Origin: Curtobacterium sp. VKM Ac-2865
Lineage (GTDB): Bacteria > Actinomycetota > Actinomycetes > Actinomycetales > Microbacteriaceae
Length of the DNA stretch: 64,000 bases
NCBI RefSeq assembly: GCF_015350905.1
Contig: NZ_JADKRZ010000005.1
Coordinates: 248,001 to 312,000 of the forward strand
Direction: 5' to 3'
This document shows positions 54,166 to 62,364 of this stretch, one piece after another. Below the pieces are notes generated by a model. That model searched no databases. It was not told the DNA's origin and saw only the letters and a list, made by a program, of their open reading frames with translations. The translations under genes and the position numbers were made by a program. Positions within the stretch are counted from its first letter, which is position 1. The number at the start of each line of letters is the position of its first letter.

Positions 54166-54338
54166 CTTCATGCGCACGCATGCGCCGACACCGCCCCCGT
54201 CGATCGACTCGTGCGACGTCGGACCATGCGCACGCGCCACATCCGTCGACATGATCCGACACGACGGGCGTCGAACGACACGTGCCACGTCGCACGATGC
54301 GGACGCATGCCGACGCGGGCCCTGGACCTGGCCATCTG

Positions 54339-54383
54339 CCGGACGGGAGGCCCGGTGTCAGGCCGCCACGAGCCTCCAGGCCG
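54339..54383. repeat. Palindromic GACGGGAGGC repeat, degenerate copy
   Basis: CCGGACGGGAGGCCCGGTG is followed, after a 9-nt stretch, by a diverged right arm GAGCCTCCAGGCCGG. It lies about 30 bp beyond the helicase stop, where it may terminate transcription. Confidence 0.7.
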
Positions 54384-54412
54384 GCGGATGGTCCCGACGA
54401 CGGCAGCGCGGG

Positions 54413-55714
54413 TCAGGCGTCGGGTTTGGGGGCCTCGAGCTCGGTGGCGACGATGCGGGGCGCCTCGGACATGAAGCGTCGGACGTCGAGGTCCACGATG
54501 ATGTCGGACGGGCGCAACGGCCGCGACAGGAAGAGCCCGTCGAGCGAGGTCAGGCGTGACAGCGCGACGTAGGTCTGGCCAGCGCTGAACACCCGGTTGC
54601 CGAGGTCGATCATCGCCCGGTCGTAGGTGCTGCCCTGCGACTTGTGGATCGTCACGGCCCAGGCCAGGCGCAGGGGGAACTGCTGGAACTCCCCGACGGT
54701 GTCCTTCTTGAGCTCCTTCTTGTCGGCGTCGTAGGAGTACTTGAACTTCTCCCACACCGAGGGCTGGACCTCGAAGGACTCCCCGTCGACGTCGACCCAC
54801 ACGGTGTCGCGGATGGTCTGCACGACGCCGAGCGTGCCGTTCACCCAGCGCTGGTCCGGGTCGTTGCGGAGGAACATCACGTGGGCGCCGGGCTTGAGCT
54901 CGAGGGCCTCGTCTGCGGGGAAGTTCCGCCCGCCGAAGTCGCCGTTGACGTCGGCCTTGGCGGTCTTCGTCTTGCCGGGGAGCCGCTCGAGCGCCGCCTT
55001 GTTGATCTTCGCGACGGTGTCGTTCCGCGTGGCCAGGGTGATCGCGTCATCGGGCGCCGGACGTGCGCCGGCCTCGTTCAGCCGGTTCGCGATGTCGGCG
55101 GTGACCCGGCCGTGGCGGACCGCGGTGAGCATCGCGGCGAAGGCGTCGTCCCGCTGGCGGTGCACGGTCGCGAGCTCGATGATGTGCAGCTCGGCCTCGA
55201 GCCAGACGCGAGCGTCGAAGAACCACAGCGACCGGTAGTGGTCGGTGAAGTAGGCGCGCTCGTCGGCGTCGCCCGGCACCGGGGGCAGCTGGTACGGATC
55301 GCCGAACATGACGACCTGGACGCCGCCGAAGGCCTCGAACTGGCGCCCGCGGGCCTTCCGCAGTGAACGGTCGATGGCGTCGAGCAGGTCCGCGTTGACC
55401 ATCGAGACCTCGTCGATCACCAGGGTGTCCATGGTGTTCAGGAGCTTGCGGGTCTCCGGGCCCTGGCGCAGGTCGGCGTCCGCGATGAGCCCGATCGGCA
55501 GCCGGAAGAGCGAGTGGATCGTCTGGCCGCCGACGTTGAGCGCGGCGACGCCGGTCGGGGCGCAGATGACGACCTGTTTGTCGGTGTTCCACGCCAGGTG
55601 GTTGAGCAGCGTCGACTTGCCGGTCCCCGCGCGGCCGGTGATGAAGACGTGGTCGCGGGTGGACTCGATGTACTCGAAGACGGCGCGCTGTTCGGCGCTG
55701 AGTTCCACGCTCAC
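54413..55714 (-). CDS. PIF1-like DNA helicase
   Basis: A 433-residue superfamily 1B helicase. Walker A is FITGRAGTGKSTLLNHLAW (about 25-40) and Walker B is TLVIDEVSMVNADLLDAI. QVVMFGDPYQLPPV (motif III), the C-terminal LAWAVTIHKSQGSTYDRA and YVALSRLTSLDGLFL (motifs V-VI) follow. It probably unwinds DNA 5'-3' in repair or replication. The start is GTG 55714, which overlaps the upstream gene's stop (GTGA); longer upstream reading is antisense. The length is typical of small bacterial PIF1 relatives. Confidence 0.88.
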   Translation of the reverse strand: MSVELSAEQRAVFEYIESTRDHVFITGRAGTGKSTLLNHLAWNTDKQVVICAPTGVAALNVGGQTIHSLFRLPIGLIADADLRQGPETRKLLNTMDTLVIDEVSMVNADLLDAIDRSLRKARGRQFEAFGGVQVVMFGDPYQLPPVPGDADERAYFTDHYRSLWFFDARVWLEAELHIIELATVHRQRDDAFAAMLTAVRHGRVTADIANRLNEAGARPAPDDAITLATRNDTVAKINKAALERLPGKTKTAKADVNGDFGGRNFPADEALELKPGAHVMFLRNDPDQRWVNGTLGVVQTIRDTVWVDVDGESFEVQPSVWEKFKYSYDADKKELKKDTVGEFQQFPLRLAWAVTIHKSQGSTYDRAMIDLGNRVFSAGQTYVALSRLTSLDGLFLSRPLRPSDIIVDLDVRRFMSEAPRIVATELEAPKPDA

Positions 55715-57666
55715 CGAGGGACCCGCCCGTCGTGGGGTGCTCCGGCAGGGGTCGCCGGCGCTGGTGCACGATCGGGCCCGGCTGCCGCAGCGCGCCGGAC
55801 CTGCACGAGTCCGACGACGAGCACGGCGACGACGACCAGCACGCCCGCCACGACGAGCACCACACCCGCTCGCGCCTGGTCGATCAGGGGGTCGGGCCCC
55901 CAGGTGCGCCCCATCGCACCGAACCACGACGCCTGCAGCAGCCCGAGCGGCCCCTGCATCGCGATGCCGAGCGACACGGTGCCGGCAGCGACCACGACGG
56001 CCCCGACGACCCGCACCGCGAAGGCCGTCATCGAGGCCCGGCGGGCGCCGGCGGCGACCGGCGTGAAGAGCGTCGGCAGCGCGAGCAGCCCGACGAGCAG
56101 GAAGACGACGTCGATGACCGTCCGGCCGATCGGGTCCCCGGTGGACCACCGCACCGCCTGGGTGCCGTAGAACGCCCACCAGACGGCGGCCAGCAGCACG
56201 AACGCGGGGAAGGGCTGCACGAGGTAGCGGACGGCGGCGTTGTCGACGAGCACGCCGGTCCACTCGCGGACGCCGGCGCTGTCGTCGTCGCGGGGCAGGA
56301 CCGCGGCGCGGATGAGCTGCACGGGCGCCGCGGCCCACACGAGCGCCGGGACGACGAGGCCGAGCAGCAGGTGCGCGCCGACGTTCGCCGAGATGAGGAA
56401 GCGGTCGTACTCGTGGAGGGACCCGGAGGTCGCGACGACCAGGCTGACGACGGCGATCCCCGCTGCGACGGACCGACGCACCGGCCAGGACACCCCGCGG
56501 CGACGGAGCCGCAGGACCCCGGCTGCGTACGTGGCGGCGATGAGGACGGCCGCCATGAGCCAGAACAGGTCGACGTTCCAGTGCGTGAGCCATCCCCAGG
56601 CGCCGGGCGCGTGCGGCAACGGGTCGTCCGTGAGCAGCTCGGCGGGCGACGGGTCGTTCGTCTTGCTCGGAGCGATCTGCGACACCGGCGGCGCCGTCCG
56701 GCCGAGTGCGGCGGCGAACCCGGAGGCGACGCCCATCACCGCGAGCTCCACCACGATCAGGGTCCAGAACGGACGATGCCGCGCGGGTGTCGCGGCGAGG
56801 GCGAGCACGGTGCGCCGGCGCTGCACGGCCCCGGAGACGCCGAGTGCCACGATCGCCCCGGTCTTCACCAGGACCAGGGCACCGTACGGGCTGAACAGGT
56901 TCGAGAACGCACCGACGCGGATCTGTGCCGAGGCCACTCCGGAGACGGCGACGAGCACGAAGCACCCGAGCGCGATGCTCGAGTACCGCCCGACGACGGC
57001 GGGCAGGCGGTCCTGGGACACGACCCCGCGGACCAGCACGAGCATGACGATGCCACCGACCCAGAGCGCGGCACCGACGAGGTGCAGGCCGAGCGCGGTG
57101 ACGGCGGCGTCGTGACTGGCGGTCCCCGCTGCGTGGCCCTGCTGCGCGAGCGGCACCAGGCCGATCATCGCGACGCCCGCGGTCAACGCGACCATGCCAC
57201 GGGAGCGCACGGCGAAGCAGAGCACGGTGACGGCGGCCGCGACGAGCACGGTGACGAGCCAGGCGAGGCCGAGGTCCGTCCCGGTGAGGAACACCCCCAT
57301 CGACTGGCCGAACTGGTCGTCGAGGCTGACCCGCGAGCCGGCGACGCTCAGGAAAGTCAAGAAGGTCGTGACGGCCGAGGCGACCGTCCACACGCCGGCG
57401 GAGGCAGCAGCGACGTCGATGGCGCGGTTCCACTCCGGGGCCGTGCGCGAGAGCCCGACGGTCGCGAGGGCGAGCCCGCCGATCGCCGCTGCTGCCGCCA
57501 GGTCGACGACGACCCGAGCGATGGGGAGCCCGAACCGGACGACGGCGCCCGGGTCGGCGATCAGGGCTGGCTGCGCTCCCCCACCGATGACGAGGGCGAC
57601 CAGGACGGACACGAACGCGACGAGCACCAGCACGGCTGGGCCGCTGATGCGCGCGATCCGGTTCAC
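55711..57666 (-). CDS. CopD-CtaG fusion membrane protein, CtaG motif degenerate
   Basis: A 651-residue polytopic protein with the same architecture as the 27361-29406 protein: CopD-like N-half (PLAQQGHAAGTASHDAAVTALGLHLVGAALWVGGIV) and CtaG-like C-half. In the CtaG half the helix equivalent to MIHFSSHMIQHMLL reads LISANVGAHLLLGLVVPAL, so only one His is kept and the Met residues are missing. It may have lost copper chaperone activity or handle another partner. Its stop overlaps the helicase start. Confidence 0.82.
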   Translation of the reverse strand: MNRIARISGPAVLVLVAFVSVLVALVIGGGAQPALIADPGAVVRFGLPIARVVVDLAAAAAIGGLALATVGLSRTAPEWNRAIDVAAASAGVWTVASAVTTFLTFLSVAGSRVSLDDQFGQSMGVFLTGTDLGLAWLVTVLVAAAVTVLCFAVRSRGMVALTAGVAMIGLVPLAQQGHAAGTASHDAAVTALGLHLVGAALWVGGIVMLVLVRGVVSQDRLPAVVGRYSSIALGCFVLVAVSGVASAQIRVGAFSNLFSPYGALVLVKTGAIVALGVSGAVQRRRTVLALAATPARHRPFWTLIVVELAVMGVASGFAAALGRTAPPVSQIAPSKTNDPSPAELLTDDPLPHAPGAWGWLTHWNVDLFWLMAAVLIAATYAAGVLRLRRRGVSWPVRRSVAAGIAVVSLVVATSGSLHEYDRFLISANVGAHLLLGLVVPALVWAAAPVQLIRAAVLPRDDDSAGVREWTGVLVDNAAVRYLVQPFPAFVLLAAVWWAFYGTQAVRWSTGDPIGRTVIDVVFLLVGLLALPTLFTPVAAGARRASMTAFAVRVVGAVVVAAGTVSLGIAMQGPLGLLQASWFGAMGRTWGPDPLIDQARAGVVLVVAGVLVVVAVLVVGLVQVRRAAAAGPDRAPAPATPAGAPHDGRVPR

Positions 57667-57735
57667 CCGTCAAGCCTAGGCGGTGCCCACCCCGCGCAGC
57701 ACCGGCGAGGGCAGACCTGTGGAGACCGCTCGGCA

Positions 57736-57839
57736 CAACGACCGCGGGGACGACCGGAGCCGCCCCCGCACAACGCCAGCGGGGACGACCGGAGCCGCCC
57801 CCGCCAACGACGACGGGGACGGCCGAAGCCGTCCCCGTC
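57736..57839. repeat. Three tandem 34-35-bp hairpin units
   Basis: Units 57736-57770, 57771-57804 and 57805-57839 each start CAACG and form a GGGGACG...CG(C/T)CCCC stem. The last one (CGACGGGGACGGC / GCCGTCCCCGTCG, loop CGAA) is a perfect terminator for the HU gene, located 16 bp beyond its stop. The other two are copies. Confidence 0.85.
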
Positions 57840-57855
57840 GTGCGTCAGAGCAGTC

Positions 57856-58143
57856 CTACTTGACCGCAGCCTTGAGCTTCGAGCCGGCGCTGACCTTGAC
57901 CGAGTCGCTCGCGGCGATCTCGATGGCGTCACCCGTCTGCGGGTTGCGGCCGGTGCGGGCGGCACGGTGCGTCTTCTCGAAGGCGATCCAACCCGGGATC
58001 GTGACCTTCGTGCCGTCGGCGACGGAGCCCGAGACGACGCTGAAGAGCGCGTCGACGACGCCGTTGACGGTGGCCTGGCTCTGGCCGGACTCGGCGGCGA
58101 CAGCAGCGACGAGCTCGGTGCGGTTCAGTGACTTGTCAGCCAT
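57856..58143 (-). CDS. hup: HU family DNA-binding protein
   Basis: A 95-residue nucleoid protein. Features are KSLNRTELVAAVAAESGQSQATVNGVVDALF, the HU arm segment VTIPGWIAFEKTHRAARTGRNPQTGDAI (with Arg-Asn-Pro) and VKVSAGSKLKAAVK at the end. It lacks the long Lys-rich tail of mycobacterial HupB. ATG 58143 has AGGAGG-type GGAGG 8 nt upstream. It is the only gene between the triple terminator and the rpsN terminator. Confidence 0.94.
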   Translation of the reverse strand: MADKSLNRTELVAAVAAESGQSQATVNGVVDALFSVVSGSVADGTKVTIPGWIAFEKTHRAARTGRNPQTGDAIEIAASDSVKVSAGSKLKAAVK

Positions 58144-58372
58144 TGGGTGTCCTCCTCGGACTTCTTGCGTATCGGTCGGACGCACGTGGCGCCCGGTGCC
58201 CTTGGCGGTTGCCCCGGGGCTTCGGACCAGCGGGCCGAGGGCCCGGCGGAACCGGAGTTGAACCTACCAGCCAGGTCCCGCGAATCCTGTCGACTCGCCC
58301 GGATTTCCGGGCTTGTCGAGGGTCTGGAGCGACGGATGAGGCCAAAGTGACGACAATGTCCCCCGAATGCAG

Positions 58373-58410
58373 CGAACGCCCCGCCACCGGTGAGGGTGAC
58401 GAGGCGTTCG
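58373..58410 (-). terminator. Terminator of rpmB-rpmG-rpsN
   Basis: CGAACGCC (58373-58380) pairs with GGCGTTCG (58403-58410), with a long loop. It lies 12 bp beyond the rpsN stop on the minus strand. Confidence 0.65.
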
Positions 58411-58422
58411 GGGAGTGCGTGC

Positions 58423-58728
58423 TTACCAGGAGCTCTTCGTGATGCCCGGCAGCTCGCCACGGTGCGCCATGTCGCGGAAGCGGACACGGCTGATGCCGAA
58501 CTGCGTCAGGTGACCGCGGGGGCGGCCGTCGATGGCGTCGCGGTTGCGGTAGCGCACCGGCGAGGCGTCGCGGGGGAGCTTCTGCAGCCCCACGCGAGCG
58601 GCCTCACGCGACTCGTCCGTGCCGTTCGGGTCCACGAGGGCCTTCTTCAGCTCGAGACGACGCTCGGCGTAACGCGCGATGATGACTGCACGCTGGTTGT
58701 TCTTCGCGATCATGCTCTTCTTCGCCAT
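58423..58728 (-). CDS. rpsN: 30S ribosomal protein S14, zinc-free form
   Basis: A 101-residue S14. [22 protein letters not shown] at the start and [35 protein letters not shown] at the end are diagnostic. There is no CxxC, so this is the long, zinc-independent (C-) form. It is the last gene of rpmB-rpmG-rpsN, 2 bp after rpmG. In many actinobacteria the C- forms are under Zur; no Zur box is visible before this set. Confidence 0.96.
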   Translation of the reverse strand: MAKKSMIAKNNQRAVIIARYAERRLELKKALVDPNGTDESREAARVGLQKLPRDASPVRYRNRDAIDGRPRGHLTQFGISRVRFRDMAHRGELPGITKSSW

Positions 58729-58730
58729 GC

Positions 58731-58901
58731 TTAGCGCTCCTCACGGAAGTCGACGTGCTTGCGGACCACCGGGTCGTACTTCTTCAGCACGAGACGGTCC
58801 GGGTTGTTGCGACGGTTCTTCTTGGTCACGTAGGTGAAACCGGTGCCCGCCGTCGAGCGGAGCTTGATGATCGGACGGACGTCCTGACCCTTCTTCGCCA
58901 T
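58731..58901 (-). CDS. rpmG: 50S ribosomal protein L33, zinc-free form
   Basis: A 56-residue L33 beginning [20 protein letters not shown], with [20 protein letters not shown] and FREER at the end. No cysteine is present, so it is the C- type. The ATG overlaps the rpmB stop by one base (TGATG). This gene is short but unambiguous by length, sequence and context. Confidence 0.96.
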   Translation of the reverse strand: MAKKGQDVRPIIKLRSTAGTGFTYVTKKNRRNNPDRLVLKKYDPVVRKHVDFREER

Positions 58902-59137
58902 CAGATCTTCTCCCCGCGTGCGAGGACGTCCTTGACGACGGACTCGATGCCGCGAGCGTCAATGACCTTGATGCCCTTCGCGCTGAGCGTGAGGGTGACC
59001 TTCCGACGAAGCGAAGGCACGTAGTAGGTCTTCTTCTGCACGTTCGGGTCGAAGCGACGCTTCGTCCGACGGTGCGAGTGCGAGATGTTGTGTCCGAAGC
59101 CGGGAACGGCGCCGGTCACCTGGCACACTGCTGCCAT
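58901..59137 (-). CDS. rpmB: 50S ribosomal protein L28
   Basis: A 78-residue L28 with the signature [15 protein letters not shown] and [28 protein letters not shown]. Only one Cys (MAAVCQVTG) is present, so it should not bind zinc through CxxC pairs. ATG 59137 has AGGAGG 5-7 nt upstream. It is the first gene of the ribosomal set. A perfect 20-bp palindrome lies in its 5' region. Confidence 0.96.
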   Translation of the reverse strand: MAAVCQVTGAVPGFGHNISHSHRRTKRRFDPNVQKKTYYVPSLRRKVTLTLSAKGIKVIDARGIESVVKDVLARGEKI

Positions 59138-59395
59138 GGTTTCCTCCTGATGCATACCGTGCGTCCGATCGGACGCACCCAAGGTCACTTGCCTGGCACA
59201 CACACGCGCAGGCCACCGAGAGGTGACGTCACGAGGGGGTTGTGTGTGCCGCCCAGTCCGACCACGAGGGCCGGAACCACGCGACCGCGGCGTTCGCGAC
59301 GGTCGGAGGGCTGAACAACGGGACCGCGCGAGCGCGGACCAGCCGCCAACACTACGCGAAGGCCGGGCGTGTCGCAACCCACGCGACGAACGGCA
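59138..59395. other. Non-coding spacer upstream of rpmB
   Basis: 258 bp between the rpmB start and the end of the hydrolase gene, both on the minus strand. Apart from the palindrome at 59159-59178, no gene, repeat or Zur-like box is visible. The promoter of the ribosomal set must lie here, but I could not locate it with confidence. Confidence 0.5.
59159..59178. promoter_or_regulatory. Perfect palindrome in the rpmB leader
   Basis: GTGCGTCCGATCGGACGCAC is a perfect 20-bp palindrome without spacer, 22 bp upstream of the rpmB ATG. It does not match the actinobacterial Zur consensus. It could be a regulator site or an RNA hairpin in the leader. Confidence 0.5.
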
Positions 59396-60091
59396 CTACG
59401 GGCCGTCGGTCGGCTTCGGCGCCACCGCCCGGACGATCAGGTCGCCGAGTGCCACCGGTGCCGAGAACATCGGCCAGTGACCGGTGTCGAGCCCGACGAT
59501 CGAGAGCTCCTCGGTCGCCACGAGCTCCGCCGCCCAGGTCTGGTGGTCCGCGACCATGGCCGCCAGGTCGGCCGGCGAGATCTCGCACGTGATGACGGTC
59601 GCGGGGACGGTGTGCCGGGCGGCGTCCGCGTAGTGGAAGGGGTCGCTCGGCACCGCAGCCGGTTCGGGGACCGCGCGGTGCTCGAACGCGGTCCGCAGCT
59701 CCGGCGTCATGCCCCGGACGGTCGCCGGCTCCCAGAAGTCCCACGGCGGCAGCGGCACGACGCCGTCCACGACCGGCAGTTCGTCGTTCACGCAGCCGCC
59801 CTCCGGCCCGGGGAACGTGTCCACGTAGACCAGGTGCTGCACGAGCGAGGGTCGCCGGTCGACCGCCATGTACGCGATCGGGCCGGCGCCGGAGTGCCCG
59901 ACGAGCACGACGGGTTCCTCGGGCGTGGCGACGTCGTCGAGGCGTTCGACCAGCGCGGCGACCTGCTCGTCGAGGGTGTCACCGTCGCGGGTGACGGCCT
60001 CGACCGAGTGGCCGGCCGCGCGCACGACCGGCACGACCGCGTCCCAGGCGTCCGCTTCGAGCCAGAACCCCGGCACCAGGATGACGTGCAT
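59396..60091 (-). CDS. Alpha/beta fold hydrolase
   Basis: A 231-residue alpha/beta hydrolase. VILVPGFWLEADAW is the oxyanion strand, VVLVGHSGAGPIAYMA the Ser nucleophile elbow (GHSGAG), and LDTGHWPMFSAP carries the catalytic His. It resembles small esterase/EstC-like proteins with no signal peptide. ATG 60091 is chosen because it starts the first beta strand; the frame stays open upstream into the regulator gene. It lies 10 bp downstream of the Fur-family gene and may be in the same transcript. Confidence 0.85.
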   Translation of the reverse strand: MHVILVPGFWLEADAWDAVVPVVRAAGHSVEAVTRDGDTLDEQVAALVERLDDVATPEEPVVLVGHSGAGPIAYMAVDRRPSLVQHLVYVDTFPGPEGGCVNDELPVVDGVVPLPPWDFWEPATVRGMTPELRTAFEHRAVPEPAAVPSDPFHYADAARHTVPATVITCEISPADLAAMVADHQTWAAELVATEELSIVGLDTGHWPMFSAPVALGDLIVRAVAPKPTDGP

Positions 60092-60101
60092 GCGCCGGAC
60101 C

Positions 60102-60533
60102 CTACGCGCCCGCGCGAGCGGCGGTGCAGGAGGCGCACTCACCGAAGATGTCGACAACGTGGCTGGCGTTCGTGAAGCCGTGCTCCGCCGCGACGCGCTG
60201 CGCCCACTGCTCGACCGGGTCGGCCTGGATCTCGACGGTCCGGCCGCAGTTCCGGCAGATCAGGTGGTGGTGGTGCTTGTCCGTGGTGCACGCGCGGTAG
60301 AGCGACTCACCGTCCTGCTGCAGCGAGTCGGCGTCACCGTCGGAGGCCAGGTCGGCGAGCGCCCGGTAGACGGTCGCCAGTCCGATGGTCGAGCCGCCCT
60401 CGCGCAGGTGGGCGTGCAGCGCCTGGGCGCTCACGAAGCCCTCTGACCCGTCGAGCGCACCGCGCACCGCTTCGCGCTGCCACGTGTTGCGCTTCGGCTT
60501 CGGCGTCACGCCGGGGTTCTGGACGGCGTTCAT
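60102..60533 (-). CDS. zur: Fur family regulator, Zur-like
   Basis: A 143-residue metalloregulator. The N-terminal winged helix (QREAVRGALDGSEGFVSAQALHAHLREGGSTIGLATVYRALADLASDG) is followed by the His cluster TTDKHHHHLICRNCGRTVEI and C-terminal FGECASC. The two CxxC pairs form the structural zinc site, and the His-rich segment is typical of the sensor site. It is coupled to the znuB gene by ATGA overlap. With the Zur-like box upstream of znuA this points to zinc regulation. Confidence 0.85.
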   Translation of the reverse strand: MNAVQNPGVTPKPKRNTWQREAVRGALDGSEGFVSAQALHAHLREGGSTIGLATVYRALADLASDGDADSLQQDGESLYRACTTDKHHHHLICRNCGRTVEIQADPVEQWAQRVAAEHGFTNASHVVDIFGECASCTAARAGA

Positions 60534-61456
60534 GCGCGGACCTCCTGTGGTGCATCGGTACCGGTCTGGAGGCTCGGTGCGCCCCCGTCGTGCTCGTCGC
60601 GGACCGCGACCCGGTCGCGTCCACGGCGGTCCTTCCGCGCGCCGACGATGCGGCACACGACCCAGATGGCGAACGAGATCGACGTCACGTACGGACTGAT
60701 CGGCAGGCCGCCCCCGAGTGCCAGCAGGATGCCACCGACGACCGACACCACCGCGAACAGCATCGACAGCAGCGGGACCAGCAGCGGGTGCACGGTCAGC
60801 CGCAGGGCCGCGGCGGCCGGTGTCACGAGCAGCGAGAGCACGAGGAGCGCGCCGACGATCTGCACGGAGACGGCCGTCGCGAGCCCGAGGGTCAGCATGA
60901 ACACCAGGGCGAGCGTCCGGACGGGCACCCCGGCAGCCGCTGCGACGTCGGGGTCGACGGACGCGAACATCAGCGGGCGCCAGATGACGATGAGCGTGAC
61001 GACGACGATCGCGCTGACGACGATCAGGAACGTCAGCTGCGGGTTGTCGACCGAGACGATCTGCCCGGTGAGCAGGCCGAACTTGTTGGCCGCGCGCCCC
61101 TTGTAGAGCGCCAGGCAGAGGATCCCGAGGCCGAGGCCGAACGGCATCAGCACGGCGATGATCGAGTTGCGGTCGCGAGCGCGCGAGCCGAGCAGCCCGA
61201 TGAGCAGCGCCGCGACCACCGACCCGACGAGCGACCCCGTCACGACGTTGACCCCGAGCAGCAGGGACGCGCTCGCACCCGCGAAGGACAGCTCGCTGAT
61301 GCCGTGCACCGCGAACGGCATGTTCCGCGCGACGACGAACGGGCCGATCAGCCCGCCGACGATGCCGAGCACCGCGCCCGCGAGGATCGAGTTCTGCACG
61401 AGCACGAGGAGCTCGCCGTAGTCCTGGAACGAGAAGACCGTCGACCAGACGTCCAT
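60530..61456 (-). CDS. znuB: Zinc/manganese ABC transporter permease
   Basis: A 308-residue permease of the metal ABC-3 family with about eight helices. VQNSILAGAVLGIVGGLIGPFVVARNMPFAVHGISELSFAGASAS and VSVQIVGALLVLSLLVTPAAAALRL are the family signatures. A charged C-terminal tail (about 280-308) is cytoplasmic. The ATG overlaps the znuC stop by one base. It forms the membrane channel for metal imported through ZnuA. Confidence 0.88.
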   Translation of the reverse strand: MDVWSTVFSFQDYGELLVLVQNSILAGAVLGIVGGLIGPFVVARNMPFAVHGISELSFAGASASLLLGVNVVTGSLVGSVVAALLIGLLGSRARDRNSIIAVLMPFGLGLGILCLALYKGRAANKFGLLTGQIVSVDNPQLTFLIVVSAIVVVTLIVIWRPLMFASVDPDVAAAAGVPVRTLALVFMLTLGLATAVSVQIVGALLVLSLLVTPAAAALRLTVHPLLVPLLSMLFAVVSVVGGILLALGGGLPISPYVTSISFAIWVVCRIVGARKDRRGRDRVAVRDEHDGGAPSLQTGTDAPQEVRA

Positions 61457-62364
61457 CAGATCCGCCCTTCGTCCGGTGCCGCGGCGTTCGGGTCGACGTC
61501 GTGGTGGTGGTGTCCGCCGGTGTGGTCGTGGGTGCCCATCCCACCGGCGAGCTCTGTGGCGCCGACGATCACGATGCGTCCCATGGTCCGGACGACGTCG
61601 ACGGGGGTGCCGTACAGGTCCGAGAGCACGTCGGCGCGCAGGACCTCGTCGGGCGACCCGATGCGGAACTGCCCACCCGCGATGTAGAGGACCCGGTCGA
61701 CCACGTCGAGGATCGGGTTCACGTCGTGCGTCACGAAGAGCACGGCGGCTCCCTGCTGTCGGCGCTGCCGGTCGATGAGCTCGGTGACGCCGCGCTGGTG
61801 CCGGAGGTCGAGGGAGATGAGCGGCTCGTCGCACAGCAGCAGTGCGGGGTCGGCCGCGATGGCCTGCCCGACGCGCGTGCGCTGCTGCTCGCCACCGGAG
61901 AGCTCGGACACGGGGGCGTCCGCGAACGCCGTCGCACCGACCTCGTCCACGATGCGGTCGATGCGCTCGCGCTCGGCCTTCCGCTCGGGCCGCACGCCCC
62001 AGCGGTGCCCGGTGACGCCCTGCGCGATCATGTCGCGCGCACGCAACGGGGTGCCGGACTCCATCAGGCGCTGCTGCGGGATGTACCCGATCCTCCGGTG
62101 CCCGCGCCGGACCGGCTGCCCGAGGAACGCCATCGAACCGCTGGTCAGCCGCTGCTGCCCGAGGACCGTGCGCAGGAGCGAGGTCTTGCCGGCGCCGTTC
62201 GGCCCGAGCACGGCGAGGAACTCCCCCGGCGCGACGTCGAGGTCGAGTCCGCTCCACAGCTTCCGCGTGCCGTACGACAGGCCCGCGTCCCGGAGCGCGA
62301 GCACGGCGGAGCCGCCACTGCGCTCGGCAGTGGCGGCTCGCGTCGGTTCCTGGACGGTGGTCAC
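61456..62364 (-). CDS. znuC: Zinc/manganese ABC transporter ATP-binding protein
   Basis: A 302-residue ABC ATPase. Walker A is LGPNGAGKTSLLRTVLG, the signature VSELSGGEQQRTRVGQAIA and Walker B LLLCDEPLISLD. The C-terminal extension is His-rich (GTHDHTGGHHHHDVDPN), a probable cytoplasmic zinc-binding tail. The start is GTG 62364, which overlaps the znuA stop (GTGA); the longer upstream frame is antisense. It energises ZnuB. Confidence 0.9.
   Translation of the reverse strand: MTTVQEPTRAATAERSGGSAVLALRDAGLSYGTRKLWSGLDLDVAPGEFLAVLGPNGAGKTSLLRTVLGQQRLTSGSMAFLGQPVRRGHRRIGYIPQQRLMESGTPLRARDMIAQGVTGHRWGVRPERKAERERIDRIVDEVGATAFADAPVSELSGGEQQRTRVGQAIAADPALLLCDEPLISLDLRHQRGVTELIDRQRRQQGAAVLFVTHDVNPILDVVDRVLYIAGGQFRIGSPDEVLRADVLSDLYGTPVDVVRTMGRIVIVGATELAGGMGTHDHTGGHHHHDVDPNAAAPDEGRI

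Larger units (their letters stand above)
54000..54412. other. 413-bp non-coding region with repeats
   Basis: It holds two 46-bp repeats (54038-54083, 54120-54165) and a degenerate GACGGGAGGC palindrome (54339-54383). Frames through it have no ribosome-binding site and are not conserved in style. I see no gene. Confidence 0.7.

Noticed and set aside
59138..59260. A Zur box before rpmB
   Set aside because: No TGANAATNATTNTCA-like sequence is present; the palindrome at 59159-59178 has a different pattern.
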